This document shows, piece after piece, positions 9,579 to 19,478 of a DNA stretch of 64,000 nt. The notes below the pieces were generated by a model. It saw only the letters and a program-made list of their open reading frames with translations. It had not been told where the DNA came from and did not search any database. This DNA comes from Streptomyces rishiriensis (GTDB lineage: Bacteria; Actinomycetota; Actinomycetes; Streptomycetales; Streptomycetaceae): the NCBI RefSeq assembly GCF_030815485.1, contig NZ_JAUSWV010000001.1, positions 372,001-436,000 on the forward strand. Reading direction: 5' to 3'. Each line of letters begins with the position of its first letter. Within the stretch, counting starts at the first letter, position 1. The position numbers and the translations under genes are program-made.

Positions 9579-10004
9579 ATGCCTTACAAGAACGCAGACC
9601 AAACCGCTGCAATCAAAAATTACTACCACGGCAGGCCGGAGCGGCATGGGAAATGCCCAGAGCCGGGATACCCGATATACCAATGGTTTATTTCTTTGCG
9701 TAATGAGAATGGGTGGATGAATGAGTCAGAAGCCAGCGAGGCCAGGAAATACAGGCTGGGTACATTCCTCCTTCCTCATTCAAACATAGCGGGGCGATAC
9801 ACCCTTAGTCGACTTACCCCGAGTTATTTCGAGGAGGCAGCCCAGCAGTCACCCGCCCCTTCTCACACACCCCCCGAGATCTCCGCTGTTGCGGCGTCCA
9901 AGCCAGTTGCAACTGGACCGGGACGCGGCACGGGCATTCTGCTGCCCGTTTTCGATTGGGGAGGCGTTGCTCGCGCGCAGTCAAGTGCGTCGCAGAAGCG
10001 CTGA
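9579..10004 (+). CDS. Hypothetical protein of the Arg-tailed set (member A)
   Basis: A 141-residue protein of unknown function. The DNA is richer in A+T than its surroundings, which suggests recent transfer. The N-terminal ~80 residues are compact and aromatic (GYPIYQWFISLRNENGWM, then TFLLPHSNIAGRYTLSRL). After that comes a Pro/Ser/Ala-rich tail that ends in SSASQKR. The pattern W..SLR....G.M resembles the small helical repeat seen twice in the proteins at 11715 and 39327. There is no signal peptide. It stands alone, with no partner gene on either side. Confidence 0.7.
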   Translation: MPYKNADQTAAIKNYYHGRPERHGKCPEPGYPIYQWFISLRNENGWMNESEASEARKYRLGTFLLPHSNIAGRYTLSRLTPSYFEEAAQQSPAPSHTPPEISAVAASKPVATGPGRGTGILLPVFDWGGVARAQSSASQKR

Positions 10005-10295
10005 TGAACCAGCCGTGCCGTTTTAGTAGGGCGCGGCGATGCACTGGACGGTGCAGTGCCGCATCAAGCAACGTTCGCCTGTGCATGGTTGGCCTGGCTC
10101 GTCCCCGAGTGACTCGTTGAACGGGGCATGCCGAGGACTGGGCGCGTGAATGGTCGTGGCGAAGTGCCGTAGACCGTGAAGCGTTTTCAGGGCGGCACCC
10201 GTGCTCTACCCGGACTCGGGGGACGGCTCGGCCCTCGCCCATGTCCTCCGGCGCGTCGATCGGGGGACGAGGCTTACCTCCACAACGCAGAGGGC

Positions 10296-10400
10296 TCCTG
10301 AACTGTCGAGAGAGGCGTTCCACGTCTCAACTCATCAGCGCAGGAGCTTCGTTGGCTCCCCATCCCGCAGCTCGTACTCCCGCCGCTCGCAATCCCACCG
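10296..10400 (+). mobile_element. IS5-type transposase scrap
   Basis: A stretch that matches the beginning of the transposase relic at 37926, including a shared 26-bp run (10322-10347 and 37926-37951) and a similar flanking sequence. Only this junction remains here. Confidence 0.4.
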
Positions 10401-10615
10401 CTCGTAGGCGGCCAGCGGGAAGGTTTCGCGTACCTGACGGCCGCGGGTGAGGCGCGCGTGCATGCGAGCGAGATCCCCGCAACCACCTGGACTTGCTCGG
10501 ACTGGCAGCCATCGTGATTCGGACGCGGTCGGCGGACCGTTGGTGCACCGCATCTCCGCCCCCGTACCCCACCGGCCGGGTCGCCGGCAGGTGTGCTGGG
10601 ACTGCGTATGCGCAG

Positions 10616-11290
10616 ATGCGTGCTGTGCTCTCGGCACTCGGCATTTCCGTAGGCATCGCCACGATGATCCTCGTCACCGGCGTACCGGCCTCCAGCCAGC
10701 AGGCACTACTGCACCAGCTGACCGCTGGGCATCGACCGGCTCAGGGCCAAGCCCCTGGTCCCCCAGGGTCAGGAACAGATCAAGTTGCCGCCGCAGGCCG
10801 CCGAGATGGCCGCCCGCATCGGGCCCGTCACGGCCACCGGCCCAGTCGCCGACACCCACCAGTCCGTGCGCCTCACCGATCCCGCCGACGCGCTCGCGGC
10901 CAAACGCGCCATCCAAAGCGCCTCTTCGACGCTGTTCCTGTCGCTGGCCGGCATCGCGCTCGCAGGGGGCGGGATGGGTGTGGCCAACACCATGTACATT
11001 TCGGTCCTCGAGCGGCGCCGTGAGGTCGGCCTGCGGCGGAGCCTGGGCGCCGGCCGCGGACAATCCGGGGGCGGTTCCTCACCGAGTCGGAGGTGTTGTC
11101 GCTGCTGGGCGCGTCCGGAGGCGCCGTCGTCGGGGCGCTGTGCACCGCGGGTTACGCCGTGCTGCGGGACTGGCCAGTCGTCATCCCTCTCGACACGCTC
11201 AGCCTGGGCGTCATCGCCTCCTTCGCGGTCGGCGTGCCGGCGGGGATCAACTCGGAATGCACAGTGAAGGCTTTCGGGTCCCATTCCTGA
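10616..11290 (+). pseudogene. ABC transporter permease relic (FtsX/MacB type)
   Basis: Three adjoining frames together give a C-terminal MacB/FtsX-like permease. The start MRAVLSALGISVGIATMILV is the first membrane segment of such proteins. GGGMGVANTMYISVLERRRE with VGLRRSLGA is the family signature between helices. LSLLGASGGAVVGALCTAGY and a final hydrophobic segment follow in another frame. At least two frameshifts break it, and no ATPase partner is present, so it is not functional. Confidence 0.75.
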
Positions 11291-11714
11291 GCTTGCTGTG
11301 CCGCGAGGTGGCGGTCACCCCGTGCGACCGTCAGGGCGCGTGGTCCTGCCGCGGCCCCGCGGATGTGACCGACACCACAGGAGCCCCCAGTCAGCCAGGG
11401 GCAGGCGGACGGCGGCGGCGGTGTCCTTGGCGACCCGGTCGGTCAGGATGATGTCCGCGTCCTTGTCCCTGGTGTTCGCAGCAAGGACAACCACCGCGTT
11501 GACCAGCCCAGACTGCCTCCGAGAGGCAGGTGTGCGCGGCCTTGCTCCATATCGCCAGGGGCCGTTCGTCAAGACCGGGCGGACACCAGAGCCGCTGGAC
11601 GGCAAACTGCCGTGACTCAGCCGTCAGTTGATCCGTCTCGGCCGACTGTGCGTAGTAGGACTGAGCGACAGGCGGCGTCTGTTGCCACACATTTGCTCAA
11701 ACTGAGGAGCTTCG
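11291..11714. other. Degenerate stretch before the 11715 gene
   Basis: No gene is supported. On the minus strand a short segment (LVNAVVVLAANTRDKDADI) looks protein-like but is broken on both sides, and I could not assign it. The gene at 11715 has a GAGGAGC ribosome site just before its ATG. Confidence 0.35.
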
Positions 11715-12647
11715 ATGAAGGACGATGAGATGGCATCCGCCTTGTACGCGGCAGATTTCGACATCGACCCGGAGACCAAACGCGCGATCCTTCCGCCGCA
11801 GCAGACATCCGTTCCCCTATCTATCCGCTTGCACAGTTCCACAATCAGGTCAGGCAAACTCAACAGCGCGTTGGGGCCTCGCTCAAAAACCGCTGCAGAA
11901 TTTAAGGGTTTCCGAACGCAGCAGGACGCGACAGGCAGATGGGGGTTGGCGCAGGACACGCCCAGGACGGAGCAGGGCATATCCGATCGTAATTTCGCTG
12001 ATGCCGTGAGGGCGGCAGACTTCATGATCGATCCGGCGACAGGCCGTCCAGTCCTTCCAACAGCAAGATCATCATCTCTGGCCGCACATTTGCATTCCGC
12101 ACTGCCGGGAGCGAACGGAATCAAAACCGGGCTCAAACCACACACAATTCAAGCGCTGAGGGATCAGGGATTCCACATCCAGCCATCCGGTGGCAAATGG
12201 GGGCTGGCGGATGACACGCCCAGGTGGGGGGACGGAAAGCAGTGGATAACGCGCGCTGAATTTATGCGCAGGCAATCGACGACCGAATCAGGCATAACAA
12301 TTCCCGTAGATATCGCTACGGGTAGGATTCAAGCACTGGCCGCGGCTGCCCTGTCGGCCGAGAATTCCCGTGCGCTTGCTGCACCGCGGGAGCGGCAGGC
12401 GCCGGGACCAGGGCAGGGCAGTTATGGCCCTGCCGCGCCACGACGGGAGTCAGGGGTGCCGCTGCCGAGCATCGCAGCACTCGAACGGTCTGGCCACCTC
12501 CCGTTTCGGGATTTCACTGCAGCGGCCGCGGCTCAGGTCGCGGGCGTAACTCCCCGCTCCACACAGTCACAGCATCCCACGGCGGAGAGCGGCCCGTACC
12601 CCAATTACCCCAGCCAGACACAGCGGGCTCCCGGTCAGCAGCGTTGA
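11715..12647 (+). CDS. Hypothetical protein with tandem ~85-aa repeat, Arg-tailed set (member B)
   Basis: A 310-residue protein of unknown function. Two tandem copies of one domain occupy about residues 11-80 and 97-168. Each begins like ADFxIDPxTxRPxLP, continues with a Leu/His helix (SSLAAHLHSALPGANG), then a segment like TIQALRDQGFHIQ, and closes with KWGLADDTP or RWGLAQDTP. The layout recalls small trihelical DNA-binding repeats such as the helicase-associated (HA) domain, but that is only a pattern resemblance. The rest is Ala/Pro/Ser/Gln-rich and ends QRAPGQQR. No signal peptide. The same tandem domain occurs in the protein at 39327. Base composition is lower in GC than its neighbours. 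Confidence 0.75.
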   Translation: MKDDEMASALYAADFDIDPETKRAILPPQQTSVPLSIRLHSSTIRSGKLNSALGPRSKTAAEFKGFRTQQDATGRWGLAQDTPRTEQGISDRNFADAVRAADFMIDPATGRPVLPTARSSSLAAHLHSALPGANGIKTGLKPHTIQALRDQGFHIQPSGGKWGLADDTPRWGDGKQWITRAEFMRRQSTTESGITIPVDIATGRIQALAAAALSAENSRALAAPRERQAPGPGQGSYGPAAPRRESGVPLPSIAALERSGHLPFRDFTAAAAAQVAGVTPRSTQSQHPTAESGPYPNYPSQTQRAPGQQR

Positions 12648-12775
12648 TCACAGGGGCTCTGACCCAATGCCGAGCGTTCTCCTCATGGGTGATACAGCAA
12701 CTTCGGCGAGGACCGTGACTTCCCGACAGCAAGCGCAAGAATCACCGCAAGAGGCAGAGCTCGCTGGATGCCTTG

Positions 12776-13504
12776 TCAACTGCGGCTACGATGTGCGTTT
12801 TGCTGCGACTGAAGCGACTGGTAAGCGGTAGGGTTGGTCGACGTGCTCGAATTCTCCAGGTGAGATTCCCGTGAACCAGCAGGGGAGCCCCCTAGTTCAG
12901 CAGCTCGAGCAATTCTCTCCTGCTGCAGCCGCTGCACCTCCTGCTCTGCCATATGCCTTTTACCTTCTCGAAGCGCAGGTGCAACCCAGGGGGCCTTGAT
13001 GGCCTGCAAGCCTATAGACAGGCCACGGACATCACGATTCGCCTCCGCGGTAAGCATGGCCGAATTCAGAGCACTCACGTCTGCAGTTCTCAGGCCGGAC
13101 ACCTTGCGACTGCGAGGAGGGGGAGGGAACTCGTTTTTCGCTACCTCCCGCCAAGCCGTAGAAGCAAGGTGCTCGATATGCCCAAGAATCTCCCTTCCAG
13201 AAGAATTATAGGTACCTATATTGGCCTTGCACCACGCATCCCTCCAGGAACTAAAATCTTGCTCGCCAGTCATTATCTTTCCATGAATTCCCGGCCAACT
13301 ATTTTCAAATGACATAGCCCCGGGTCGCCGTGCCCACTGCGCGTACGCTCGAGGATCTCCGTTGTGTATCTTATTCAAAACCGACGCTCGGGCGATATTG
13401 CGGTAACACAGCAGACCTTGCTCCAGGCCCGGCGATTCAGGATGAATCGCCATTCTCGCGAACTTCGCAGCCTCTGCAGCCACACCATCTACAGTAGCAG
13501 CCAT
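12776..13504 (-). CDS. Hypothetical protein, Arg-tailed set (member C)
   Basis: A 242-residue soluble protein of unknown function, convergent with the 11715 gene. The N-terminal two thirds look globular (PRAYAQWARRPGAMSFENSW, then FSSWRDAWCKANIG). A Glu/Gln/Arg-rich helix (MAEQEVQRLQQERIARAAEL) follows. The last 40 residues are Ser/Asn/Gln-rich and finish QQNAHRSRS, the same kind of tail as the proteins at 19479, 35385 and 37396. No export signal is visible. The A+T-rich coding sequence contrasts with the GC-rich IS relic upstream. Confidence 0.72.
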   Translation of the reverse strand: MAATVDGVAAEAAKFARMAIHPESPGLEQGLLCYRNIARASVLNKIHNGDPRAYAQWARRPGAMSFENSWPGIHGKIMTGEQDFSSWRDAWCKANIGTYNSSGREILGHIEHLASTAWREVAKNEFPPPPRSRKVSGLRTADVSALNSAMLTAEANRDVRGLSIGLQAIKAPWVAPALREGKRHMAEQEVQRLQQERIARAAELGGSPAGSRESHLENSSTSTNPTAYQSLQSQQNAHRSRS

Positions 13505-13609
13505 AACTTACCCCTAAACAATACCGGAGGAATTCTCTGGTGGACCGGAAGATTGTTCATCCGTTCCCACCACGTGTGCAAAGCGACTACGTGCTGACGA
13601 TAGAAATGG

Positions 13610-13830
13610 TTCACCGGGCCGCGTTCGAGGGAGGTGGCGGGCCGGGGCCCGCCACCTCTTCAGATGGGCGATGCCGTGTCCAGCCTGGATGCGGCCCGAG
13701 GAGTGCGCCCTGCGCCGGCGTTCGTGCACCTCCTCGTACCAGTCCGGGGCGTTCCTACGTGCGATGCGGTGGTGTGATCACCCGGCCGCCGGGTCTGCGC
13801 GCCCAGGCCCGAGTCCGGCAGCAGTCTCCC
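13610..13830 (-). mobile_element. IS5-family transposase C-terminal relic
   Basis: The minus strand carries GLGAQTRRPGDHTT and, in another frame, EVHERRRRAHSSGRIQAGHG with LKRWRAPARHL. These match the end of Streptomyces IS5-family DDE transposases (usual pattern HSSRRIRVEHGIAHLKNWRA). It is frameshifted and truncated. A second relic of the same type lies at 27410-27730. Confidence 0.7.
13631..13658. terminator. GC-rich hairpin
   Basis: Perfect palindrome (12-bp arms GAGGTGGCGGGC, four-base loop) between the start of the 12776 gene and the IS relic. It resembles a transposon-end terminator. Confidence 0.5.
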
Positions 13831-13983
13831 GATGTGGCGTCGCATAGCGCGACCCCACCGACTTCCTCCGCGACGGACCGACGGCCGGCTGTTCGGCTTG
13901 GACGGTCTGGGCGGTCTGGTTCTCTTCGGCCGCTGATGCACCCGGCGGTACAGCGCCACTCGCGGTTATGGAGCGAAGGCAGA

Positions 13984-16918
13984 CTACGAGTCGGTGAGAT
14001 CCGCGCCCGTGCCTGGAGGGTCACTCGGCTCGCCGAGCCGGCGCCATCGGTCACGGAGGGGTTCGGCAAGTTGCTCGGCGTCGGCGTCGCCGAGTTCGTC
14101 CATGGCGTCCAGTGCCTCGGTCCACGCGGCGCGGGCCGCCTCGGGGTGGCCGGCGCTGAGGTGGGTGTCCCCCAGGTGCATGAGAGTGATAGCTCTGAGT
14201 CGGGGAGCATCGAGCTGCCGGTAGAGGGCGAGGGCGTTGCCATAGGCGGCTACGGCTTCGTCGTACTGTCCGAGGTGATGGAGCGCATGGCCGATGCTGT
14301 CCCAGGTGTCCGCCGTGCCGGCGTCGTGGCCGAGTTCTTGTTGCAGGGCCAGTGCTTGCCGGCAGTAGTCGAGGGCTTGTTGGTGCTGCCCGAGGAGGGT
14401 GTGGCACCAGCCGACCGCGTTGAGCGCGGTCGCTATGGCCCGCTGGCCGCGGCGGTCGTCGCCAGAGCGGCTGGCACAGGCCCGGAAGAGCATGAGGGAC
14501 TGATGAACGGCGCCGAGCGCGGCTTCCGGATCGCCCTGGCGAACCCTTACCCAGGCCAGGTTGTAGTAGCTGTCCGCGTAGGCTCTCATGTCGCCCGATT
14601 GTGTGAACAGTTCGACGGCCCGTTCGGCATGCATGCGTGCGTCGTCGAGGCGGCCCAAGTTCCCCGTGGCAAGGGTCAGACCGTTGTGCACATGGGCTTG
14701 GGCGGTCCGGTCGCCCAGCCGGCAGGCCACTTCTATGGCGGCACGGTGTACAGCCTCTTGCTCGCGCCATAGGCCTCGTAGGTGCAGGTGATGGCCGATG
14801 GCCCAGGCGAGTTGCCACGTGTGGGTGTCGTATCGGCGGTTGGCGGCCTCTTCACGGACTGCCAGCAGCACCGCCTCCTCTGCGGCGAACCAGGCCGTCG
14901 CCTTCCCTGTGTCTTCGGTGAGCTGTTCGGGGTGCACCCCCTCGGCTGCGGGCGCCAGGGAGATCAGTGCACGTGAGGTCGTCAGTGCGGCGGCCTCGTG
15001 GGCGGTGTGGAGGTAGTGGTCGAACATCCTCAGTCGGGCAGCTTGCACCTGTTGGGGTGGTTCGACGGTGTCGATCAGCTCGGTGGCGTAGGCGCGCAGC
15101 AGGTCGTGCGAGACATAGCGGCCGGGGACGGCCTCGTCCACGAGGTGAGCCTGGGTGAGTTCGCCGAGCAGCTGTCGGGTGCGGGGGACGGTGAGGCCCG
15201 CCAGGCTGGTGGCGGCGGGCAGGGTGACGTCGGGGCCCGGGTGCAGTGCGAGCAGCCGGAACAGGCGGGCGGCGTCGGGGGTCAGGGTGTGGTAGGACCA
15301 GGAGAAGACGGCACGCACGTCGGCCGCGGTGTCGCCGCCGTTGAATACGTCCAGGCCGTCGGCGCTGTCGCGCAGTTCGTCCGCGATCGATGCCAGGAAG
15401 ACTGCCGGCCGGGTCGCGGCGCGGGCCGCGGTGATGGCCAGAGCCAGCGGCAGCCGGGCGCACTGGGCGATGATCTCGTGGACCGCGTCCGGTTCGGCTG
15501 TCACGCGTTGCTGTCCCAGGCGGCGGGCGAGCAGTTCGCGGGCCTCCGACGGGGAGAGCACGTCGAGGTTCAAGGCGTAGGCGCCATCGACAGCGACCAG
15601 TCCGGCAAGCCGGTTGCGGCTGGTGACGATGACCAGACAGCCGGGCGCACCGGGCAGCAGCGGCCGCACCTGGGCGGCATCGCGAGCGTTGTCCAGCAGC
15701 AGAAGTATCCGCTTGCCGGCGAGCTGGGTGCGATACCGGACCGCGAGCGTGTGGATGTCCTGCGTCATACCGTTCGTGTCCGTGCCAAGCGACTCCAGCA
15801 GTGTCCGCAGGGCGTGCTGGGGCGGGACCGGAAGACCGATCGGGTCGAAGCCGCGCAGATTCAGGTACAGCTGACCGTCGGGGAAGCGGTCGGCGACCTG
15901 CCGCGCCCAGTGCACCGCGAAGGTGGTCTTGCCGACGCCCGCCATGCCCGCGATGGCGCTGATCACGACGGCGCCGGCTGCAGGCAGTCGGGCCACTTCG
16001 GCCAGTTCCGCTTCCCTGCCGACGAAGGCCGCCAGATCGGCGGGGAGTTGGGCTGGGGCAGCTGGAGCCAGGGCAGAAGCCAGGACAGGAGCCGGGGCGG
16101 GCGCAGCGTGGGCGGGCCCAGCGTGGGCGGGCCCAGCGTGGGCGGACGGAGCCAGCAGCCCAGCGTCGGCTCGCAGGACGCGCTGGTACATCGTCTGCAG
16201 CTCCGGGCCGGGATCGACCCCCAGCTCATCCGCGAGCAGTATCTGTGCCTCGCGGTAGACGGCGAGAGCCGCCGCCTGCCGCCCTGACCGGTACAGGGCA
16301 AGCATCAGCAGTGCCCTGAGCCGCTCGTCCAGCGGGTCCTCGGCAACCAGCCCGGCCAGCTCTCCAGTTATCGGCGCGTGGGCGCCCAGGTCGAGTTCGG
16401 CCGTGAAGCGGGCCACCTGAGCGGACCGGCGCAGCTCCCCCAGCCGCTGCCGCTGGCTCTGCGCGTACGCGCCCCGGATGCCGGCCAGTGCTGCCCCTTG
16501 CCACAGACCGAGGGCATCACGCAGGTACCTCAGCATGTCCTTGGTGTCCCCGGCGCTGCGTGCCCGCTCGGCCTGAACCAGCTGTTCCTGGAAGGCGCCT
16601 AAATCCAGCTCCTCCGGCGTCACACGAAGCTGATAGCCGTCACCGGTGGAGCGGATCATGGACGACGAGGCGTTCCCGCCGGACTCGAGCGACTTCCTCA
16701 ACCGGTGGACATAGCCCCGCAGAATTGTGGACGCCGAGGCCGGTGCCGCGGTCCCCCACACCGCATCGACCAACCGAACGGCCTGGCACCTGCGAACCCT
16801 CCGCCAGCAGCAGCACGGCCAGTACCGCACGCTGCTGAGGGGGCCCGAGTTCGACCTCGGCTTCATCACGCCACGCCCTGACCGGCCCCAGAACCGAGAA
16901 CCACAACCGCTCTTCCAC
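13984..16918 (-). pseudogene. AfsR/SARP-family regulator, frameshifted near its N-terminus
   Basis: Nearly complete AfsR-type regulator and paralogue of the gene at 1-2566. The true start is the GTG at 16918 ([16 protein letters not shown]) behind GAGGAGG. About 40 codons in, near 16789, the frame changes: the DNA-binding domain runs ...LLLAEGSQV in one frame and resumes as [10 protein letters not shown] in the next. One extra base, relative to the intact paralogue, explains it. After that the frame is open for about 940 residues: BTAD, the P-loop GMAGVGKTT, the LLLLDNARD Walker B region, LPLAL, and C-terminal TPR helices with ...WRRLGEPSD. Without the winged helix in frame the product would not bind DNA normally. 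A sequencing error at one base would also explain the break. Confidence 0.8.
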
Positions 16919-17235
16919 CGGCCTCCTCCTCAGGGAACTTGCAGCCAAGGCGACAACGGGGGCCACTTGCCGGGTTAGCCACGCGGACGGCTTCCAGAGT
17001 CTAACGGCGGGGTCTGTCGAACGACGCTGTCCTCAAAGTGGTTGGGGCTACTGGCAGATCGGGAAGTGCCGGCGGCCGAGGTGGCATCCAGGGCGTGAGG
17101 GCGGTTCGCCACGAACGCCCCCGACCGGCCGACGTCGGCCACTGGCCCTGGGGCACTGGAGCCTTCGATCTCCTGCCGACGACGACGGCTGAAGGGCCCA
17201 GTACTGGTGCACTTTGGCCGGCTCGCCGAGTCGGA
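16919..17235. other. Intergenic stretch upstream of the second SARP
   Basis: Contains the ribosome site of the SARP gene at its left edge. Beyond that I see no gene and no clear IS end. Confidence 0.4.
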
Positions 17236-17364
17236 CAGGGAGGAGTGTGGGCCGAGATCCGTCGGCTTCACCAAGCCGAGCAGATGTCGATTCGAACAAT
17301 TGAACGGATGCTGCGGATCGCAAGGCGCTCCATCCGTAGTGCGACGGCGGACGACGCACTACGC
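17236..17364 (+). mobile_element. IS21-family transposase (IstA) N-terminal scrap
   Basis: The plus strand encodes GVWAEIRRLHQAEQMSIRTI followed by ERMLRIARRSIRSA. This is the helix-turn-helix at the start of IS21-type transposases. Nothing of the catalytic domain remains. Confidence 0.6.
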
Positions 17365-17408
17365 ATGAACCAGCGGGCAGCGAACGGCTCGAACGCGAAC
17401 GCGGACGC

Positions 17409-17443
17409 GGTCGGGTCGGGTCGGGTCGGGTCGGGTCGGGTCG
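17409..17443. repeat. Seven tandem GGTCG pentamers
   Basis: A 35-bp microsatellite of seven perfect GGTCG units, located in the decayed 3' part of a zinc-finger gene. Slippage here can change the reading frame. Confidence 0.9.
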
Positions 17444-17756
17444 CAGAAGCGTGCGCTGCTCGAGCAGTTGCCGAAGCTGCCGACAAAGGTGATTGCAGGG
17501 ACTGGCTGATACCAAGGTCTGACGGTGCTCGACGATCGGGTCCAGGACCTCGGCCTTGGGTACAGCGGTACAGCGGTAGGCCGCACGTCGGGCAGGTGCC
17601 GGAACCAGGCCGACTTGCACGCGGTCGAGCAGTACCGGCGCAGCGGTCGGTCCTTCGTGGCTCGGCGCATCGCGGGCGTCAGGCGCGGGAGCCGTCCGGT
17701 GCCGGGTCTGAGGTCAGCGGCTCGTGGCACATCGGGCAGCGCCGCGTGTCAGCCAT
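17440..17756 (-). pseudogene. Small zinc-finger protein gene, frameshifted
   Basis: Starts MADTRRCPMCHEPL at 17756. The second Cys pair is in another frame (RRYCSTACKSAWFRHLP), and a third segment (YRCTAVPKAEVLDPIVEHRQ) is in the third frame. Such CxxC...YCSxxCxxxxFR proteins are common on Streptomyces mobile elements. At least two frameshifts are present. Confidence 0.55.
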
Positions 17757-17796
17757 ACCTCCGTCTACGCCCATCGCCGCCCGCGCGCCACCGCCC

Positions 17797-18123
17797 TCAG
17801 TCCGCCGGTGTCTTATCGCTGACGAGCCGGAGAGCGGGGCGCTTGGGGGCGAACTCACGGAGTTCCAGTGCTGCCTCGCGCCAGTTCGCGGCGAGGTGGA
17901 GCAGGCGTTCGCTGTCGTGGCGGTAGCCGGGCGGCGGGGTGTTCGGGACGGTCGGCCAGAGGATGGTGGCGGCGAAGCGGACTGCGTGCATGGCGGCGGT
18001 CGCGTGGCCGTCGACGCTCCCGCCTTCCAGGCGCCGCAGCATGTCGAGCGGTGCAGCGGCAGCGAGGAGTTCGTCGTACACCTTCGCGTATTCCTGCGCT
18101 CGTACGGCCTGGAGGTCATCCAC
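17797..18123 (-). CDS. Hypothetical protein coupled to a recombinase relic
   Basis: A 108-residue protein with a GTG start at 18123. It overlaps the end of the serine-recombinase relic (stop at 18116-18118), so it was part of the same operon. The sequence is mostly helical (EYAKVYDELLAAAAPLDMLR, then LLHLAANWREAALELREF). No known domain was recognised. The frame is intact even though its partner has decayed. Confidence 0.6.
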   Translation of the reverse strand: MDDLQAVRAQEYAKVYDELLAAAAPLDMLRRLEGGSVDGHATAAMHAVRFAATILWPTVPNTPPPGYRHDSERLLHLAANWREAALELREFAPKRPALRLVSDKTPAD

Positions 18124-18848
18124 GGTGCGCGCCTGCTGCGTTCGGGGTGGGGCTGGGCCTGGAGCCGTTCGCGCAGGTCGATCTCTTCGGGGCTGAGCGG
18201 GTCCTCGGGCCGGCGGATGCGGACGGGTTTGGGCCGCAGCAGCAGGCCGTCGTCCTCGTCGGCCTGCTCGGCTTCGGCGAGGGCCCGGTACAGCGAGGCG
18301 ACCGAGGGGTTCTTGCCCGCGTGAGGAGTTCGAGCTGGATGCCGCTGGCCTGGAGCTCGGCGGACAGCGTCATCAGCTCGGCCGCGTTCTGCGCGAGCCG
18401 CTTCAGCTCGTGCACCGTGAAGATGACCGGTGCCTCGGGTGCGGCTTCCTTGAACTGGTGGGCCAGGCCAGCGCCTTCTCCAGCTCGGGCCGGACCTTGA
18501 CCTTGAAGACCTTGTGACACTCCGCCCGGTGGAGGGCTTCGAGCTGGCTCGCCAGCTCCTGGCGGGCGGCGTCCTGGCGTACCCGATCCGCACCGGCCGT
18601 TCGGTGCGGGGCGCGGGGACGACGGCGAGCGCCGGACCCTGCTTCCACGCGCGGCCCGGGTGCCGGTCGGCGGGCACCGGGATCTCCAGTTCCTCGCGGA
18701 GCGCGGGGACGAGGACGAAGCGGGGGGTGTGGTACTTCGCGGCGGTCTTCCCGCCCCGGGTGCGGCAGGCGCTGCCAGCGGGCGCGTCACAGTTCAGGCA
18801 GTCGTGACGTTCTGCCGCCAATGCGGCCTGATCGGGCGTCAAATCCAT
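18116..18848 (-). pseudogene. Serine recombinase (resolvase/invertase family), internally deleted
   Basis: The N-terminus (HDCLNCDAPAGSACRTRGGK) is a Cys-rich DNA-binding knuckle seen in some Streptomyces recombinases. The resolvase domain begins VRIGYARTP, but the conserved segments then fall into different frames (QELASQLEALHRAECHKVF, VIFTVHELKRLAQNAAEL). After GIQLELLT the middle of the catalytic domain is missing, and the sequence jumps to GKNPSVASLYRALAEAEQA. Frameshifts plus the deletion make it inactive. It probably once moved the adjacent genes. Confidence 0.75.
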
Positions 18849-18863
18849 GGCGGCAGTCCCTCA

Positions 18864-19140
18864 GAAGCACCTCGCACAACCCAGGCCAGTGCCCTGAGGC
18901 CGCCCCGCCTTCGCGATGACGGGACGGATCCCACGCTGGCAGAACAGGCGCCGGTACTTGTCGTGCTCGTAGCCGTGGTCGGTCAGCAGCGCGTCCGGGC
19001 ACAGCCGCGGTCTTCCGACCCGGCCCGCGACGGCGCGGATCTCGTCGAGCGGCGGCAGGAGCTGGGTGCACGCGGTGAGAGCCGGTAAGGCGACCAGGCG
19101 GGGCCAGCTTGTGGGCGGCATGACGTCGACCGGCCGTCCC
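18864..19140 (-). mobile_element. IS5-family transposase fragment
   Basis: The minus strand encodes LPALTACTQLLPPLDEIRAV and PRLCPDALLTDHGYEHDKYR, followed by FCQRGIRPVIAKAG. This is the core of an IS5-family DDE transposase with the second Asp and flanking regions. Both ends are missing. Confidence 0.75.
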
Positions 19141-19478
19141 AGCAGACTCGGGCTTCCCAGGTGCTGGCCCGGGGAGTTCTCGCGCAGGCGGCAAGAGACC
19201 GAAGGGATCGACGATGCCGCCTTGGCTGGATGGTCCGGACACGTGTCACGGGGCGTAAAGAGCTCCTTCATCGTGGGGTGGTGCCTGCTTCGTTGCGAGA
19301 AAGCCACCGCTGAGCTGGCCGTCCGCCACCGGACCGAGCATCATGCCATCACCCCGGAGCCTTTACCGACAATGCCGTGAGCGACCCCGGAAAGAAGCCA
19401 GCTGCTTCGTGTGCCGCCGCGCTGGACAACTTCAGGAGTGTGCGGGAATGTCCGCCGGAGTACCGATGAGTAATTCGG
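19141..19478. other. Gene-free stretch
   Basis: Lies downstream of the 19479 gene (minus strand) and beside IS debris. No gene supported. Confidence 0.4.

Noticed and set aside
14998..16287. Long plus-strand frame of 429 codons opposite the second SARP
   Set aside because: Same reason: the minus-strand protein has clear domain motifs.
17409..17443. GGTCG repeat as a telomere or origin iteron
   Set aside because: Simple pentamer slippage within a decayed gene; no AT-rich region or Rep gene beside it.
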